A stretch of 64,000 bases of DNA from Holothuria scabra (Eukaryota; Echinodermata; Holothuroidea; Aspidochirotida; Holothuriidae), in NCBI GenBank assembly GCA_037179385.1, contig CM074185.1:8179371-8243370 (forward strand), written 5' to 3'. The notes under the pieces are model-generated. The model searched no databases, had not been told where the DNA came from, and saw only the letters and a list, made by a program, of their open reading frames with translations. This document shows positions 46,805-58,900 of the stretch, piece after piece. Within the stretch, counting starts at the first letter, position 1. Each line of letters begins with the position of its first letter. Position numbers and translations under genes: made by a program.

Positions 46805-48173
46805 TAACACAAACATCTACGTCAAAGAAGCAAACCATAAAACCAGCGAAGGCGCCAGGATCTCAAGAGGGGGGCTAGGGGTAAAGAAAAATGTGCGGGG
46901 CAAAAGTTTTCGGGCGCAATGCAAAACCGAGCCCAAAGCGCACGTTACGACGGGTGGGGTTCGGGGCCGAACCCTCTGAAACTTTGACATTTTAACATAT
47001 TGTAACGATTTGGGGGTTGTGGTTGCTTCATGGGTAGCGTCTGCGATTGCACGGTGGGGTTCTTGGCCTAAGGTGTGGTTTTGTAAATGGCCACAGGGAT
47101 GGGCGAAATACCATGCAGTCGACACGACAGTATAAATAATCCAAACAGTCCAAGTTAAAGTATAGAAAACGATGTATTTCCATTACCGAATTTTCAAAGA
47201 ATATGTAAAAATAAACTAATTCTTCGTCATGAAAAGGATAAAATCAATCGGCTTTCAAAATACGGTGAGAATTTACAAAACAAAAACGATGAATACAGCT
47301 TCAGCGGTCTGTTCTGAATGGCACTGGCTTCAGGGACCTAAGCCTGCCAAGATACCAAAATCTTTTTTCTAAAAGTCCCGTCGACTCTCTGGCGAAGAGC
47401 CAAGGGGCGAAAACCAAACATTCACTCCCGGAGGAGTTCTGCTCCCTTAAGGAGCTAAACGTCCCAAATGGACAAGTACGCCCTCTAAAGGGCTAACATG
47501 TGTGGTCCTGCTCTAGACTGGCTGAATAGAACAGAAGCCACACCCTGGATGCAGTTTAACGTCATGCCCATCTTCAAGCCGAGAGGCTGAAAGGATGCCC
47601 AATCGTTATCTTCTGCCGAGACACCAAAATACTCACAACCTTGCTGCTGAAAAACTAGACTAAGGTGTGTCCTATCCCCTTCGTGAACATTCTTATATTA
47701 GTCAGGTGCACTATGTATTTTCGTTGGCAATCATGGTAGATTAGGTAACCTAAACATTTTTGGAATCTTTATTACATGGAGAATCTGAAAATCAATGTTT
47801 ACATTTGCGCCGATACCGGTATGGCCGCCATTTTGGATTTTCAAAATGGCCGCCGTAAAAAGACATATTTTGCTCTATTTCTTGCTCTACATACCCTCAA
47901 AACCTTGTAAAATATACCAAGTCTATGTTTTCAGGTACAAGGAATCCATACTCTGCATAATCAGATTTCTGACTGTTACAATTCTTTCTTTTTGAGGAGG
48001 GTGATGGGCCCGTATAGTCCCCCCCCCCGGGGAGAGGGGAATTCGGGCAAACCAACCAAAAAAATTTTTGCTCCACCAAATGAAAATTGAAACTACTACA
48101 CCGGGCATTAGGAGAAAGTTCTATGGCCTATGCCCCAAGCCCAGCACTTGCCCCCATCACAACGGACTACGGG
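46805..48173. other. Intergenic stretch, no gene recognised
   Basis: Includes G-rich transposon-end-like text near 46856-46920 and 48001-48030 and a GGCCGCCATTTTG/CAAAATGGCCGCC patch near 47823-47854. No supported gene. Confidence 0.35.
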
Positions 48174-49536
48174 CATAGGCGTACGAGGCGGGGGGCAGGG
48201 GGGAAGACTGCTCCCCAAATTTTCTCAAGACCTAAAATTCGGCCAGGGATCTGGAAAAATTCGGGCAGCCATTTGAGTCTTAAAACCTGGTTTGTTTCTA
48301 CTTACACAGAAAACTCCTAGGCGCACCCGAATTCCTTCAAACACTTGGCCGAAAAAATAATAAAAAAGCATCATAGTCACGGTACAATTTTCACGAAAAC
48401 TCTAACAGATACCAAAATTTGCGACACATTCGGGCAGCTTATGAAAAAAACAATTTTTCGTCAGCCTCAGTTCACATTCTTGCTCAAACCTTTGCCTGAA
48501 ATGACACAATTTTCAGGCAAAAGTTGCAAAAAGTTCTGGGATACTTTTAATTGCCAGATTACAAGGGGAGAGAGGATGTAAAAAGTCCCCAAAATTTTGC
48601 CCGAACAAATCAATCAAAAGCTATGTCATGCAACTAAACTATCCCATTATGAATAAAACGTAAAGGTATCGTGAAGATTTCATTTCTTTTTTAATTTTGT
48701 ATTCCCTTGCCTCAGGCAAAAGGAGTCTATGCGACTATGCCGATGATTTGGCTACGTTTGTTTTTATTCAATGGGTACGGTTTGTGGGGATCAAGTGTGC
48801 CAAAACCGTTGATATGGACTTAGGTGGTTTGCTCACTAGGAAATGATTTGCGAACTTGTTTGTTTAAATGCATATAAACAGGCTGCTACCTTGCTTGGTA
48901 ATCGCGCGAAAATTGAGTTAATCAGTTTTTAAGGGCCAATTCGTTGCATGGCATCCCCACTCAGGTAATTCGGGCCTCTGAATCTGAGCTAAACAGGCTG
49001 CTAAAACACACGGGATCCTTGTGAAGTTCGACGAAACTTATATTTAATAGGCATTCGGAATGCGATGCAATGCCATCCTTCCTCGAAGTTGCGAAGCCTT
49101 GGGCTTTTCCAGGGTTCCTGAAGTTTTTAAATTTTCAAAATTATATTGATGATAATCTCATGCTACATGACGTAAAATAGTTTGTAAAACGCGCAAACAA
49201 ACTCATCTTCCAATGATTAAAACTTAATGTAGTCATCCAATGGTAGTGGTACATTTAATCTGGGAGTTTTCTGACCTTTTTGTAGATTTGCTCATTTTTG
49301 ATGAAAATTTTATTGCAAACGAAAGTTCAAAATATTGATGGCTTTGATTCTGCTTATAAGCCTGGGAAAGGCCATTTCCGGCTGTCTGAGGGGTTTTGAT
49401 TTTTCAAAATTCCGTACGCTCCGCGCCAAAAGATGGTGGCCCTCCGGTTAGATAGTCTTTCGAGCAGAATTACATTTTTCGGGCAGGAAATCCTCTCCCC
49501 CCCCCCCCCAAACTGAAATGCTCCCGTACGCCTATG
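48174..49536 (-). mobile_element. Non-autonomous hAT-like element, copy C
   Basis: 1,363 bp with ends CATAGGCGTACGAGGCGG and the inverted CCCGTACGCCTATG, each next to a G/C run. Flanks ACTACGGG (48166-48173) and GCTACGGG (49537-49544) match at 7 of 8. On the minus strand near 49380-49470 it contains the same CCACC...TTGGCGCGGAGCG module as copies A and B, so it belongs to the same or a related family with different outer ends. The ends match the 157-bp element at 12753. Confidence 0.82.
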
Positions 49537-50721
49537 GCTACGGGCCCAGGGTGGGGTAAAATGCAACAAAATTTAAAAAAAGTAGCAAAATGACGGCCAA
49601 AAATTTAAAATTTCCAATCCAAAACTGAAAGCATATCCCCGTCCGCTGGCGTATTTCTTATACAATTTTAAGTTGTTTCCGAAAAAAGTGTTTTGTTAGA
49701 ATAGCATCACCACAGGCCTGTTTAGCAACGTTCTACTGGTACTGGACACATTAACTGATTTCACTCAGATGTTTCAAATGTTTTTGCCATATTACCGGTA
49801 GTACAGTGTCTTGAATTCAAACTTTTAAAGGACTAGAAAGGATCGCAGGCTCACGTTTTGGACACCATTCTAAGGGTTAAAGAAGCGTAAAAACTTTCTT
49901 AATTTCATAAGGTTTAAGCAATGAAGTTCAAGTTGCTGATCACCTCTGTTTGGTAGCTGTATAATGTTAAAGGGGGCAAATGACTTGGAACATTTTGGGT
50001 GGATCTCGGACATACTGTGAACTAAATGCACGAGATTAGCTTTAGAATTCTTCACTTTTACAGCTGCTTCAGTTGGTTGTACAGTGTATGAGTCGGAACT
50101 TTGTTCCGTAAATTAATGGGTTATTCAAAGTCAAGATGTCATTTCAAGGGGTTGGTCTTATTTGGGATGAGGAAAATGGGCTACAGGTCTACAATTAGTT
50201 AGGCCTACACAAATTGTGAGGTTGGGTAGGGGTATTCATTAATTCCAGTTAGAAAAGAAGTTGTATGCTCGTCCCTCCCCAGACAATTGAACTGTTTCTG
50301 TTCTGTTTGAAATCCCAAATTGGTGACTTTATGTAAATGTGAGTCTATTCAAATCATAGTATTATAGCTGTATGCTGTTACACTTTTTATAACTTTTTAT
50401 AACCTCTTGTGATGTGCTAATTAAATAAAATAATTGAGCTAATTAACTAATTTGCAAACAAACTTAACCCATAATCATTAAATACATTTGAAAGAGTAAG
50501 TTTCATTCTCCGTTGGAAATAAAACTGTTCGTTACAAATATCAATCTAAACCAGAAATAGAACCGGATTATATCAATTCCGGCCTATTGTTTATGTAGTT
50601 GCGAGAGCATAAAGGTTAATATATTGTTTTTACATATTAACTATTGTGGTGGAGGTGTTTATGGGGGTTGTTCTTGTGCCTTTTCAGTGCATAACCCATC
50701 ATGAGTGAAGATCGCGAAGAA
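49537..50721. other. Unique flank left of the 2.25-kb array
   Basis: No supported gene except a possible short + strand exon at the right edge: acceptor CTTGTGCCTTTTCAG ending at 50687, then an ATG at 50701 (MSEDREER). Confidence 0.35.
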
Positions 50722-51102
50722 AGGTCTGGTTCGATCTTTTGAAGTTTTCTCATGCACATTTTTGAGACTTAAAATAGATCCTGTCAGCCAAAAGACATGC
50801 CAGTAGGGCCAAGGATTACCCATTCTGCAATTCAAGAAGGTGTCATGGTGATAGAAAGAAGAAATCTGCAAATAGATTAACCTTGCAGAGTGTTGTGACT
50901 CAGTCCTGCACTAAACCCTTTTTCAGTGTACAAAGTCCATGCACAGGCATAAAATGGGGAAAAGCAGAGAAATATGTCACAAAGATGCCATAAATCCTTC
51001 AAAATGTGAGTCAAATCCTACTTTGAGTTGCACAAGTCCTTTATAGGCTTTAAATTTCATTTTGTGAAAATTTTTAAAAAATTGAAAAAATTCACCTCTC
51101 TC

Positions 51103-51566
51103 TTAAGGGAGCATATCCCAATTAGCAGGTGTATTACTGCGTCCATTTGTTCGCCCTCAGATAGAGTCCCTAAAAGGAGCACTTTTTGATATGTTATGGA
51201 ATGAGCTGGGGTTTCCTGTAAGTTTCTTCTGAAAGTATATTAAATGAAGTACCATTGGTGAAAAAATGGGCTTAATTGAAGCAATTTTGTGGAAATTATG
51301 GGCCTTAGAAGCTGGCGGAGGCATACCGAGATTTTAGTGAAAAACAAGGCTTGGAAAAGGTGGTTTGAACTTTGAGGTGAAATAGCAAAAAATCTTCACG
51401 GTCATGATATGGTAAATTGAAAGTGCCATGAATGGCCAACTTGTCAGCTTTCATATGAGGGGTAGCTTGACCCTGGCGAAAACTTCGACAAGCTTTTAGA
51501 GGCCCGTTTACTTTTGAATTTAGTGTGTAAGTCAATGGAGGAATTAATGGGGATATGCTCCCTTAA
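51103..51566. mobile_element. TTAA-bounded MITE inside array copy 1
   Basis: TTAAGGGAGCATATCCC at the left and GGGATATGCTCCCTTAA at the right form perfect inverted ends including TTAA. Equivalent copies lie at 53356-53821, 55613-56077, 57867-58332, 60123-60587 and 62376-62840. Presence at the same place in all six units means it entered before amplification. There is no transposase. Confidence 0.82.
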
Positions 51567-52308
51567 GGGCAGGAATGCTGAAATTTTCAAATTGGTAGGA
51601 AGTTGACCAAACTTGGCTTTCTGTACTTCATAGGCTATGTAAAAGCCAATTATGGGCAGACGTCATGCAATTTCTCGCTTGAGTGATTTTTAGGGCCAAA
51701 TTGGCAATTTTTTGGCCAAAACGGTAAAAAAACAAAAACGGAGCAATATAGGCATTTTAACACAAAACCGTGCATTGTATTATTCCAAAGTCAAACCCTC
51801 TGGATGAACACAGTACAAGGATGTTATATTAGGGCTACCGTACAGCTCTGTGAAGTAGTCCCGGCCCGGGAGATTGTAAATTGGCTCCGACACATACACA
51901 TCAATCTTTTTACGTTGTTGTGAAGCATAATGCAATCCGAGTGAGATCCCCTCATTACTTTGATGTTTGAAAGTCTAGTGATTCGGTGAGTGCATGTCAA
52001 GTATACAATAGAGTTTAAGCATATGGCTAGGTGATTTATTTAGCTGTTAGAGCTGATTTAGACTCCTAAGAGCCTCACATGACAACAAAGTTAGGCCTAG
52101 TCACATACTCTCCTAGTTTACGTTGCCAATACATACTATCTGTGTTTGTAAGGGTTTTGCGAAATGACCTATTTAAATGATCTTGGCCTACTAGGCTTTA
52201 AAAGGTTTCCTGATGAGGTTTTAGGTGCTTAATTCATAACAAGTTAAACCCCTTACAAGCCTCCTCAGCAGCATTTGTTACCAATTACCTAACCTTTAGG
52301 CTACTGTA

Positions 52309-52344
52309 TAAAAACCTGTCAGCATACTCTGACAGGTTTTTATC
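52309..52344. other. Perfect hairpin in every array unit
   Basis: ATAAAAACCTGTCAG, a six-base loop CATACT, and the exact complement CTGACAGGTTTTTAT. The same 36 bases recur intact in all six copies. It could be a small terminator-like or cruciform structure; nothing identifies a processed RNA. Confidence 0.7.
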
Positions 52345-52462
52345 TGCACTGTTACCAGTTTCTCGTGAGTCAGCTGAGAAGCTGTCATGCCCAGGATACT
52401 CAACTTTTTTGCCATATTGGTTCATGTCAGTTTAGGCTATGCCATGCTAAGTATTTATTTCC

Positions 52463-52699
52463 TTAAATTTTTCTTCCAGTTGCATTTTCAACAATGACAT
52501 CTGTACTCAGTTGGACTGCGACAAACAGTGTTTTACCTCTTGCATTTTTAGGGGATTGTTGTACATACTGACGGTCACATTCCATACGAGAAGGAGGCTT
52601 GTCTGGAAGGCTATGCAGTGAAAGAGCATCAATTAGCAGTGGCTCTTTTTTCTGCATAACAATTGTATTACTCTTTTTTACTTGTAATTTCAGGAACAA
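52463..52699 (-). CDS. Minus-strand terminal-exon-like frame in array unit
   Basis: An alternative reading of the same DNA. Open on the minus strand with an acceptor-like TTGTTATGCAG, then PLLIDALSLHSLPDKPPSRM and QYVQQSPKNARGK, ending ENATGRKI at a TAA followed within a few bases by AATAAA. It recurs at 54720-54956, 56975-57169, 59231-59425 and 63739-63975. No family recognised. At most one strand is likely to be coding. Confidence 0.25.
   Translation of the reverse strand: MFLKLQVKKSNTIVMQKKEPLLIDALSLHSLPDKPPSRMECDRQYVQQSPKNARGKTLFVAVQLSTDVIVENATGRKI
52552..52659 (+). CDS. Exon-like open stretch in array unit, unknown protein
   Basis: Follows an acceptor-like TTGCATTTTTAG. It reads GIVVHTDGHIPYEKEA, then CLEGYAVKEHQLAVALFSA and a stop. 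The text looks protein-like, but I do not recognise it. Copies recur with the array period; the unit ending near 57176 reads ALCAA at the end, and in the fifth full unit (near 61670) loss of one T changes the frame. The complementary strand also has an open terminal-exon-like stretch (52699-52463, ending ENATGRKI, stop, then AATAAA), so strand and reality are open. Confidence 0.3.
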   Translation, partial: GIVVHTDGHIPYEKEACLEGYAVKEHQLAVALFSA

Positions 52700-52875
52700 C
52701 CTTACGTGCTGACTGCTACAGAGTTCTCACAGGACGTAGCAAGGAGGGAAATCTGAGTAATCTGTGTGCTTAGCTGGTACTTATGAAAGTTGGATGCAAG
52801 CCTAGCCTTACTGCAAACAGACATTACATGGATCCCTTTCAGGTTTGCTAATCTCTCTTAATAATTCTATGTAGT

Positions 52876-52995
52876 GTCCCAAAGATTCACTTTGAAACTG
52901 CACAGAGGATGTATAAGTACCATTTGTGTGAAGAGAAATCTGGAGACAAAGTGGACCCTTTTGAAGTTGGTTTGAGGTCTGGTTCGATCTTTTGA
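52876..52995 (+). CDS. Second exon-like open stretch across the unit junction
   Basis: Follows the acceptor-like TTCTATGTAG at 52874. It reads VPKIHFETAQRMYKYHLCEE, then KSGDKVDPFEVGLR and, if not spliced, SGSIF and a stop. It spans the point where adjacent units join (52976), where AG|GT offers a possible donor. Not recognised; no full gene model could be built. Confidence 0.3.
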   Translation, partial: VPKIHFETAQRMYKYHLCEEKSGDKVDPFEVGLRSGSIF

Positions 52996-55900
52996 AGTTT
53001 TCTCATGCACATTTTTGAGACTTAAAATAGATCCTGTCAGCCAAAAGACATGCCAGTAGGGCCAAGGATTACCCATTCTGCAATTCAAGAAGGTGTCATG
53101 GTGATAGAAAGAAGAAATCTGCAAATAGATTAACCTTGCAGAGTGTTGTGACTCAGTCCTGCACTAAACCCTTTTTCAGTGTACAAAGTCCATGCACAGG
53201 CATAAAATGGGGAAAAGCAGAGAAATATGTCACAAAGATGCCATAAATCCTTCAAAATGTGAGTCAAATCCTACTTTGAGTTGCACAAGTCCTTTATAGG
53301 CTTTAAATTTCATTTTGTGAAAATTTTTAAAAAATTGAAAAAATTCACCTCTCTCTTAAGGGAGCATATCCCAATTAGCAGGTGTATTACTGCGTCCATT
53401 TGTTCGCCCTCAGATAGAGTCCCTAAAAGGAGCACTGTTGTGATATGTTATGGAATGAGCTGGGGTTTCCTGTAAGTTTCTTCTGAAAGTATATTAAATG
53501 AAGTACCATTGGTGAAAAAATGGGCTTAATTGAAGCAATTTTGTGGAAATTATGGGCCTTAGAAGCTGGCGGAGGCATACCGAGATTTTAGTGAAAAACA
53601 AGGCTTGGAAAAGGTGGTTTGAACTTTGAGGTGAAATAGCAAAAAATCTTCACGGTCATGATATGGTAAATTGAAAGTGCCATGAATGGCCAACTTGTCA
53701 GCTTTCATATGAGGGGTAGCTTGACCCTGGCGAAAACTTCGACAAGCTTTTAGAGGCCCGTTTACTTTTTGAATTTAGTGTGTAAGTCAATGGAGGAATT
53801 AATGGGGATATGCTCCCTTAAGGGCAGGAATGCTGAAATTTTCAAATTGGTAGGAAGTTGACCAAACTTGGCTTTCTGTACTTCATAGGCTATGTAAAAG
53901 CCAATTATGGGCAGACGTCATGCAATTTCTCGCTTGAGTGATTTTTAGGGCCAAATTGGCAATTTTTTGGCCAAAACGGTAAAAAAACAAAAAAACGGAG
54001 CAATATAGGCATTTTAACACAAAACCGTGCATTGTATTATTCCAAAGTCAAACCCTCTGGATGAACACAGTACAAGGATGTTATATTAGGGCTACCGTAC
54101 AGCTCTGTGAAGTAGTCCCGGCCCGGGAGATTGTAAATTGGCTCCGACACATACACATCAATCTTTTTACGTTGTTGTGAAGCATAATGCAATCCGAGTG
54201 AGATCCCCTCATTACTTTGATGTTTGAAAGTCTAGTGATTCGGTGAGTGCATGTCAAGTATACAATAGAGTTTAAGCATATGGCTAGGTGATTTATTTAG
54301 CTGTTAGAGCTGATTTAGACTCCTAAGAGCCTCACATGACAACAAAGTTAGGCCTAGTCACATACTCTCCTAGTTTACGTTGCCAATACATACTATCTGT
54401 GTTTGTAAGGGTTTTGCGAAATGACCTATTTAAATGATCTTGGCCTACTAGGCTTTAAAAGGTTTCCTGATGAGGTTTTAGGTGCTTAATTCATAACAAG
54501 TTAAACCCCTTACAAGCCTCCTCAGCAGCATTTGTTACCAATTACCTAACCTTTAGGCTACTGTATAAAAACCTGTCAGCATACTCTGACAGGTTTTTAT
54601 CTGCACTGTTACCAGTTTCTCGTGAGTCAGCTGAGAAGCTGTCATGCCCAGGATACTCAACTTTTTTGCCATATTGGTTCATGTCAGTTTAGGCTATGCC
54701 ATGCTAAGTATTTATTTCCTTAAATTTTTCTTCCAGTTGCATTTTCAACAATGACATCTGTACTCAGTTGGACTGCGACAAACAGTGTTTTACCTCTTGC
54801 ATTTTTAGGGGATTGTTGTACATACTGACGGTCACATTCCATACGAGAAGGAGGCTTGTCTGGAAGGCTATGCAGTGAAAGAGCATCAATTAGCAGTGGC
54901 TCTTTTTTCTGCATAACAATTGTATTACTCTTTTTTACTTGTAATTTCAGGAACAACCTTACGTGCTGACTGCTACAGAGTTCTCACAGGACGTAGCAAG
55001 GAGGGAAATCTGAGTAATCTGTGTGCTTAGCTGGTACTTATGAAAGTTGGATGCAAGCCTAGCCTTACTGCAAACAGACATTACATGGATCCCTTTCAGG
55101 TTTGCTAATCTCTCTTAATAATTCTATGTAGTGTCCCAAAGATTCACTTTGAAACTGCACAGAGGATGTATAAGTACCATTTGTGTGAAGAGAAATCTGG
55201 AGACAAAGTGGACCCTTTTGAAGTTGGTTTGAGGTCTGGTTCGATCTTTTGAAGTTTTCTCATGCACATTTTTGAGACTTAAAATAGATCCTGTCAGCCA
55301 AAAGACATGCCAGTAGGGCCAAGGATTACCCATTCTGCAATTCAAGAAGGTGTCATGGTGATAGAAAGAAGAAATCTGCAAATAGATTAACCTTGCAGAG
55401 TGTTGTGACTCAGTCCTGCACTAAACCCTTTTTCAGTGTACAAAGTCCATGCACAGGCATAAAATGGGGAAAAGCAGAGAAATATGTCACAAAGATGCCA
55501 TAAATCCTTCAAAATGTGAGTCAAATCCTACTTTGAGTTGCACAAGTCCTTTATAGGCTTTAAATTTCATTTTGTGAAAATTTTTAATAAATTGAAAAAA
55601 TTCACCTCTCTCTTAAGGGAGCATATCCCAATTAGCAGGTGTATTACTGCGTCCATTTCTTCGCCCTCAGATAGAGTCCCTAAAAGGAGCACTTTTTGAT
55701 ATGTTATGGAATGAGCTGGGGTTTCCTGTAAGTTTCTTCTGAAAGTATATTAAATGAAGTACCATTGGTGAAAAAATGGGCTTAATTGAAGCAATTTTGT
55801 GGAAATTATGGGCCTTAGAAGCTGGCGGAGGCATACCGAGATTTTAGTGAAAAACAAGGCTTGGAAAAGGTGGTTTGAACTTTGAGGTGAAATAGCAAAA

Positions 55901-58900
55901 AATCTTCACGGTCATGATATGGTAAATTGAAAGTGCCATGAATGGCCAACTTGTCAGCTTTCATATGAGGGGTAGCTTGACCCTGGCGAAAACTTCGACA
56001 AGCTTTTAGAGGCCCGTTTACTTTTTGAATTTAGTGTGTAAGTCAATGGAGGAATTAATGGGGATATGCTCCCTTAAGGGCAGGAATGCTGAAATTTTCA
56101 AATTGGTAGGAAGTTGACCAAACTTGGCTTTCTGTACTTCATAGGCTATGTAAAAGCCAATTATGGGCAGACGTCATGCAATTTCTCGCTTGAGTGATTT
56201 TTAGGGCCAAATTGGCAATTTTTTGGCCAAAACGGTAAAAAAACAAAACCACGGAGCAATATAGGCATTTTAACACAAAACCGTGCATTGTATTATTCCA
56301 AAGTCAAACCCTCTGGATGAACACAGTACAAGGATGTTATATTAGGGCTACCGTACAGCTCTGTGAAGTAGTCCCGGCCCGGGAGATTGTAAATTGGCTC
56401 CGACACATACACATCAATCTTTTTACGTTGTTGTGAAGCATAATGCAATCCGAGTGAGATCCCCTCATTACTTTGATGTTTGAAAGTCTAGTGATTCGGT
56501 GAGTGCATGTCAAGTATACAATAGAGTTTAAGCATATGGCTAGGTGATTTATTTAGCTGTTAGAGCTGATTTAGACTCCTAAGAGCCTCACATGACAACA
56601 AAGTTAGGCCTAGTCACATACTCTCCTAGTTTACGTTGCCAATACATACTATCTGTGTTTGTAAGGGTTTTGCGAAATGACCTATTTAAATGATCTTGGC
56701 CTACTAGGCTTTAAAAGGTTTCCTGATGAGGTTTTAGGTGCTTAATTCATAACAAGTTAAACCCCTTACAAGCCTCCTCAGCAGCATTTGTTACCAATTA
56801 CCTAACCTTTAGGCTACTGTATAAAAACCTGTCAGCATACTCTGACAGGTTTTTATCTGCACTGTTACCAGTTTCTCGTGAGTCAGCTGAGAAGCTGTCA
56901 TGCCCAGGATACTCAACTTTTTGCCATATTGGTTCATGTCAGTTTAGGCTATGCCATGCTAAGTATTTATTTCCTTAAATTTTTCTTCCAGTTGCATTTT
57001 CAACAATGACATCTGTACTCAGTTGGACTGCGACAAACAGTGTTTTACCTCTTGCATTTTTAGGGGATTGTTGTACATACTGACGGTCACATTCCATACG
57101 AGAAGGAGGCTTGTCTGGAAGGCTATGCAGTGAAAGAGCATCAATTAGCAGTGGCTCTTTGTGCTGCATAACAATTGTATTACTCTTTTTACTTGTAATT
57201 TCAGGAACAACCTTACGTGCTGACTGCTACAGAGTTCTCACAGGACGTAGCAAGGAGGGAAATCTGAGTAATCTGTGTGCTTAGCTGGTACTTATGAAAG
57301 TTGGATGCAAGCCTAGCCTTACTGCAAACAGACATTACATGGATCCCTTTCAGGTTTGCTAATCTCTCTTAATAATTCTATGTAGTGTCCCAAAGATTCA
57401 CTTTGAAACTGCACAGAGGATGTATAAGTACCATTTGTGTGAAGAGAAATCTGGAGACAAAGTGGACCCTTTTGAAGTTGGTTTGAGGTCTGGTTCGATC
57501 TTTTGAAGTTTTCTCATGCACATTTTTGAGACTTAAAATAGATCCTGTCAGCCAAAAGACATGCCAGTAGGGCCAAGGATTACCCATTCTGCAATTCAAG
57601 AAGGTGTCATGGTGATAGAAAGAAGAAATCTGCAAATAGATTAACCTTGCAGAGTGTTGTGACTCAGTCCTGCACTAAACCCTTTTTCAGTGTACAAAGT
57701 CCATGCACAGGCATAAAATGGGGAAAAGCAGAGAAATATGTCACAAAGATGCCATAAATCCTTCAAAATGTGAGTCAAATCCTACTTTGAGTTGCACAAG
57801 TCCTTTATAGGCTTTAAATTTCATTTTGTGAAAATTTTTAAAAAATTGAAAAAATTCACCTCTCTCTTAAGGGAGCATATCCCAATTAGCAGGTGTATTA
57901 CTGCGTCCATTTGTTCGCCCTCAGATAGAGTCCCTAAAAGGAGCACTTTCTTGATATGTTATGGAATGAGCTGGGGTTTCCTGTAAGTTTCTTCTGAAAG
58001 TATATTAAATGAAGTACCATTGGTGAAAAAATGGGCTTAATTGAAGCAATTTTGTGGAAATTATGGGCCTTAGAAGCTGGCGGAGGCATACCGAGATTTT
58101 AGTGAAAAACAAGGCTTGGAAAAGGTGGTTTGAACTTTGAGGTGAAATAGCAAAAAATCTTCACGGTCATGATATGGTAAATTGAAAGTGCCATGAATGG
58201 CCAACTTGTCAGCTTTCATATGAGGGGTAGCTTGACCCTGGCGAAAACTTCGACAAGCTTTTAGAGGCCCGTTTACTTTTTGAATTTAGTGTGTAAGTCA
58301 ATGGAGGAATTAATGGGGATATGCTCCCTTAAGGGCAGGAATGCTGAAATTTTCAAATTGGTAGGAAGTTGACCAAACTTGGCTTTCTGTACTTCATAGG
58401 CTATGTAAAAGCCAATTATGGGCAGACGTCATGCAATTTCTCGCTTGAGTGATTTTTAGGGCCAAATTGGCAATTTTTTGGCCAAAACGGTAAAAAAACA
58501 AAAAAACGGAGCAATATAGGCATTTTAACACAAAACCGTGCATTGTATTATTCCAAAGTCAAACCCTCTGGATGAACACAGTACAAGGATGTTATATTAG
58601 GGCTACCGTACAGCTCTGTGAAGTAGTCCCGGCCCGGGAGATTGTAAATTGGCTCCGACACATACACATCAATCTTTTTACGTTGTTGTGAAGCATAATG
58701 CAATCCGAGTGAGATCCCCTCATTACTTTGATGTTTGAAAGTCTAGTGATTCGGTGAGTGCATGTCAAGTATACAATAGAGTTTAAGCATATGGCTAGGT
58801 GATTTATTTAGCTGTTAGAGCTGATTTAGACTCCTAAGAGCCTCACATGACAACAAAGTTAGGCCTAGTCACATACTCTCCTAGTTTACGTTGCCAATAC

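Noticed and set aside
52867..53124. 85-codon minus-strand frame repeated in the array
   Set aside because: Repetition follows from the array itself. The composition is unlike a protein, and the opposite strand reads better at its right part.
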